Assembly: GCA_039930945.1 (NCBI GenBank)
Contig: JBDTSW010000024.1
Span: forward strand, 1 to 22,378
Source: JBDTSW01 sp039930945
Lineage (GTDB): Bacteria > Actinomycetota > Thermoleophilia > Solirubrobacterales > 70-9
Direction of reading: 5' to 3'
DNA length: 22,378 nt
The notes beneath the pieces were generated by a model. That model had not been told where the DNA came from. It saw only the letters and a list, made by a program, of their open reading frames with translations, and searched no databases. How positions within the stretch are numbered: position 1 is the first letter of the stretch; each line of letters starts with the position of its first letter. This document shows, piece after piece, positions 21,101-22,378 of this stretch. A program made the translations under genes and the position numbers.

Positions 21101-22215
21101 AGTTCAAGGAGCTGGTCGGCGGCGGCAGCATGACGATCGTCAACCGCACGGTGCCGATGGCGCTGGCCACGCTCGGCTACTCCGAGGCGCAGATCGAGCA
21201 GATCGAGGCCCACATCAACGAGAAGGGCACGATCCTCGGCGCCCCCGAGCTGGCCGACCAGCACCTCCCCGTGTTCGACGTGGCCGTCGGCGAGCGCGCG
21301 ATCTCACACACGGGCCACATCGAGATGATGGCCGCGACCCAGCCGTTCATCTCGGGCGCGATCTCGAAGACGGTGAACCTGCCCGAGACGGCGACCGTCG
21401 ACGACATCGCCGACGCCTACGCGCAGGGCTGGAAGGGCGGCCTGAAGGCGCTCGCGATCTATCGCGACGGCTCGAAGACCGCGCAGGCGCTGCGCACCGA
21501 CGCCGGCGACAAGGCCGACGCCGAGACTCCGGTCGAGGCGGCCAAGCCCGAGCGCCGGAGGATGCCGCGCGAGCGCCAGTCGATCACCCACAAGTTCTCG
21601 ATCGCCGGGCACGAGGGCTACATCACCGCCGGCAAGTACGAGGATGGCTCGGTCGGCGAGATCTTCCTCACCGACATCGGCAAGGAGGGCTCGACCCTGC
21701 GGGGGATGATGAACGCCTTCGCGACCTCAATCTCGATCGGGCTGCAATACGGCGTGCCGCTCGAGACCTTCGTCAAGAAGTTCTCCTACATGCGCTTCGA
21801 TCCGGAGGGGATCACCGGCAACCCGGAGATCCCATTCGCCAAGTCGATGCCCGACTACATCATGCGCTGGCTCGGCAGCCGCTTCATCGACGACCTCGAC
21901 GAGCTCGAGGACCTCGGCATCCTCACCCCCGAGGTGCGCGCCCGCAAGGAGGCGCAGCAGGCGCTGTTTGCCGACGAGGGGCCGGCCGAGGGCAACGGCA
22001 ACGGCCACTCCAAGGAGGCGACCGAGGCCAAGGCGGCCCAGCCCGGCAAGCCGGTGGCCGCCGCCGCCGCGATCACCGACTCGCCCCCGGTGGTCCCGGC
22101 CCGGATCAAGGGGCGCGACCTCGGCCCCGCCTGCGAGCAATGCGGCGGCATGATGCAGCGCACCGGCTCCTGTTACACCTGCTCGAGCTGCGGCAACAAC
22201 ACCGGCTGCGGCTAA
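18106..22215 (+). CDS. nrdJ: adenosylcobalamin-dependent (class II) ribonucleotide reductase NrdJ, intein-containing precursor
   Basis: A 1369-residue precursor; removing the 435-residue intein leaves a 934-residue NrdJ that reduces ribonucleotides to deoxyribonucleotides with B12 as radical source. Redox cysteine candidates are Cys148/Cys151 (NPQCSACFILS). The thiyl-radical cysteine is Cys792 of the precursor (Cys357 after splicing) in ASNPCSEYMHVDDSACNLA, followed 11 residues on by Cys803 (368), the usual redox partner. IFRGGSGSGINLSNIRG and LAPTGTISFLMDCDTTGIEP are further family motifs. A TSCPD-type domain (ITHKFSIAGHEGYITAGKY) and a six-cysteine C-terminal tail (CEQCGG, CYTCSSCG, GCG) follow, giving the zinc/redox tail. 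The ATG has AGGAG 9 nt upstream inside nrdR. No class I or III subunit or B12 riboswitch is visible here. Confidence 0.96.
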   Translation: MAKTAAQTAATEQEGLTIGRRFTTPGVHPFDEIEWELRDALIGDPASPAFEQRGVEFPKSWSQNATNIVAQKYFRGRVGSPERESSVKQMISRVAGTIAAWGREGGYFATAADGDAFEAELTHILLHQKAAFNSPVWFNVGFEENPQCSACFILSVEDTIESILDWNTKEGQIFRGGSGSGINLSNIRGSVEHLSKGGLASGPVSFMRGADAWAGTIKCLAEGTEVMTDEGLRRIEDVGAGNRVLTRFGPKPVIERHANGVKPLVKVTTELGNEITCTAEHRFLVRERSGETVWREAGAIEPDDYLILDLGQVEYGRLQALDPVARGHHNERELVLPQVLHEDFARWLGWLYGDGNVTSRPPASYIGMQIAKEDSDLFQVYRDLVTRIFGDEAHVFESHRTDKADASVSARLASTQVIRFLEANDLRKPACAELRVPEKLKSSPPEVRAAFLSGLFEADGGISGKRYPTLSTISHEFAIDVHRLLLSLGIPSKVRREDDRRNAFGSRPIYTVRLVSLAGSARFEQFVGFISVRKREALARAVERRMLSRHETDWIMPHAERALGELWESGDQRLRRAIAPYSRYARARSLSALRATELLNEHFELTETIVEEAASPHTYHTTAKVEPAGVGPVFDITVEDAHEYLIHNTVTHNSGGKTRRAAKMVVLDVDHPDIEAFIWCKAKEEDKAAALRDAGFDMSIDGEGFTSIQYQNANNSVRVTDEFMEAVDAGEEWALTARNGGETTKTLEARDLMRQIADAAWRCADPGVQYDTTINRWHTSPESGRINASNPCSEYMHVDDSACNLASLNLMRFRREDGSFEVGSFKHAVDIVFLAQEIVVSPSSYPTEGIGRNARAFRQLGLGYANLGALLMSNGLPYDSEHGRAVAAAITALMTGRGYRRSAEVAAAVGPYDEYELNREPHNAVMRMHRDAAYQIDDEMIEDGELLGAARETWDDAVALGEEHGYRNAQATVLAPTGTISFLMDCDTTGIEPDFSLVKFKELVGGGSMTIVNRTVPMALATLGYSEAQIEQIEAHINEKGTILGAPELADQHLPVFDVAVGERAISHTGHIEMMAATQPFISGAISKTVNLPETATVDDIADAYAQGWKGGLKALAIYRDGSKTAQALRTDAGDKADAETPVEAAKPERRRMPRERQSITHKFSIAGHEGYITAGKYEDGSVGEIFLTDIGKEGSTLRGMMNAFATSISIGLQYGVPLETFVKKFSYMRFDPEGITGNPEIPFAKSMPDYIMRWLGSRFIDDLDELEDLGILTPEVRARKEAQQALFADEGPAEGNGNGHSKEATEAKAAQPGKPVAAAAAITDSPPVVPARIKGRDLGPACEQCGGMMQRTGSCYTCSSCGNNTGCG
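18760..20064 (+). mobile_element. intein with LAGLIDADG homing endonuclease, in nrdJ
   Basis: A 435-residue in-frame insertion that splits the conserved NrdJ segment WAGTIK / SGGKTRRAAKM. It starts with Cys1 (CLAEGTEVMTDEGLRRIEDV, block A), has block B with TAEH at 60-63 (ITCTAEHRFLVR), and ends in block F plus the terminal dipeptide (FDITVEDAHEYL ... VTHN) followed by Ser+1: a class 1 intein with all splice residues. Between lie two LAGLIDADG motifs, RWLGWLYGDGNV (~128-139) and FLSGLFEADGGIS (233-245), both with the catalytic Asp, so the homing endonuclease may still be active. Its codon use looks more mixed and less GC-biased than the flanking exteins, consistent with horizontal arrival. 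It should be removed post-translationally to give active enzyme. Confidence 0.95.
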
Positions 22216-22378
22216 CCGCGCAGCTGCCGGTACTCGTCGACCGTGAGCTCGCGGCCGCCCGCGGTCGCCAGCGGCGGGTCGTGGGCGAGGTAGTCGTCCT
22301 CGTTTCGCCGCCAGGCCGTGATGTAGCGGTAGAAGGGGATCAGCGGGTGCAGGTGGTGGACCAGGTGGTAGTTCTGGT
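22212..22378 (-). CDS. fatty-acid-desaturase-like protein, C-terminal 54 residues
   Basis: Only the 3' end is in the window; the 5' part continues beyond 22378. The visible end begins QNYHLVHHLHPLIPFYRY, with the HxxHH histidine box that, with two others outside the window, holds the di-iron centre of membrane fatty acid desaturases and carotenoid hydroxylase/ketolase relatives. It continues WRRNEDDYLAHDPPL and ends with VDEYRQLRG. NYHLVHHL-P-IP-Y is typical of the C-terminus of this superfamily, but substrate cannot be assigned from this fragment. It converges on nrdJ and the two stop codons overlap by 4 bp. Confidence 0.65.
   Translation of the reverse strand, partial: QNYHLVHHLHPLIPFYRYITAWRRNEDDYLAHDPPLATAGGRELTVDEYRQLRG

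Noticed and set aside
19876..21264. 462-codon minus-strand frame inside nrdJ
   Set aside because: Antisense to the NrdJ catalytic core; no motif.
1..22378. CRISPR array, insertion sequence or prophage
   Set aside because: No regularly spaced repeats, transposase, integrase or phage structural gene was found on either strand; the intein is the only mobile element supported.

Overview
The window is a dense stretch (20 protein genes, two tRNAs, almost no spacer over 150 bp) of a very GC-rich bacterial chromosome. A primary sigma factor with region 1.1, an nrdR-nrdJ operon, a DUF2304/GT2 pair, a DUF6421 protein, a DUF559/AbiEi-like protein and -10 boxes of the TAnnnT type placed directly before start codons point to an actinobacterium, most likely a deep-branching class such as Thermoleophilia (Solirubrobacterales-like). 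The class assignment is inference from gene content, not from a marker-gene comparison.

Layout: (1) 1-2313: a DUF6421-type protein (minus, cut by the window edge), then a PD-(D/E)XK endonuclease-like gene (plus) whose reading frame runs into a tRNA-Tyr gene. (2) 2434-5332: primary sigma factor (minus), divergent from folE2 (plus), which meets pgsA (minus) at a shared CTAG stop. (3) 5399-6672: a polyprenol-phosphate-type GT2 glycosyltransferase and a DUF2304 membrane protein, translationally coupled. (4) 12380-6592 (minus): a co-directional run tmk > holB > sensor kinase > response regulator > tRNA-Thr > SnoaL-like protein > a second GT2. (5) 12449-15757: an AbiEi/DUF559 protein converging on a type IA topoisomerase of the archaeal kind. 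(6) 15856-17416: precorrin-2 dehydrogenase with a cysteine-rich N-terminal extension converging on a hemolysin III-type membrane protein. (7) 17471-22215: two NrdR-box-like sites, nrdR, and a B12-dependent ribonucleotide reductase nrdJ interrupted by a 435-residue intein with a LAGLIDADG homing endonuclease. (8) 22212-22378: the C-terminal end of a fatty-acid-desaturase-like protein on the minus strand.

Functionally the window is mostly housekeeping: transcription (sigma), folate entry (FolE2), phospholipid synthesis (PgsA), dTMP and dNTP supply (Tmk, NrdJ), replication clamp loading (HolB), supercoiling (TopA) and tetrapyrrole synthesis. NrdJ needs adenosylcobalamin and the precorrin-2 enzyme lies on the siroheme/cobalamin route, but whether this cell makes its own B12 cannot be read here. 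The most notable items are the intein in nrdJ, the archaeal-type topoisomerase, the NrdR-box/promoter overlap, the endonuclease frame that ends in a tRNA anticodon, the cysteine-rich leader of the siroheme enzyme, a glycosyltransferase that seems to start on CTG, and the recurring -10 box 7-9 nt before start codons that suggests leaderless mRNAs.
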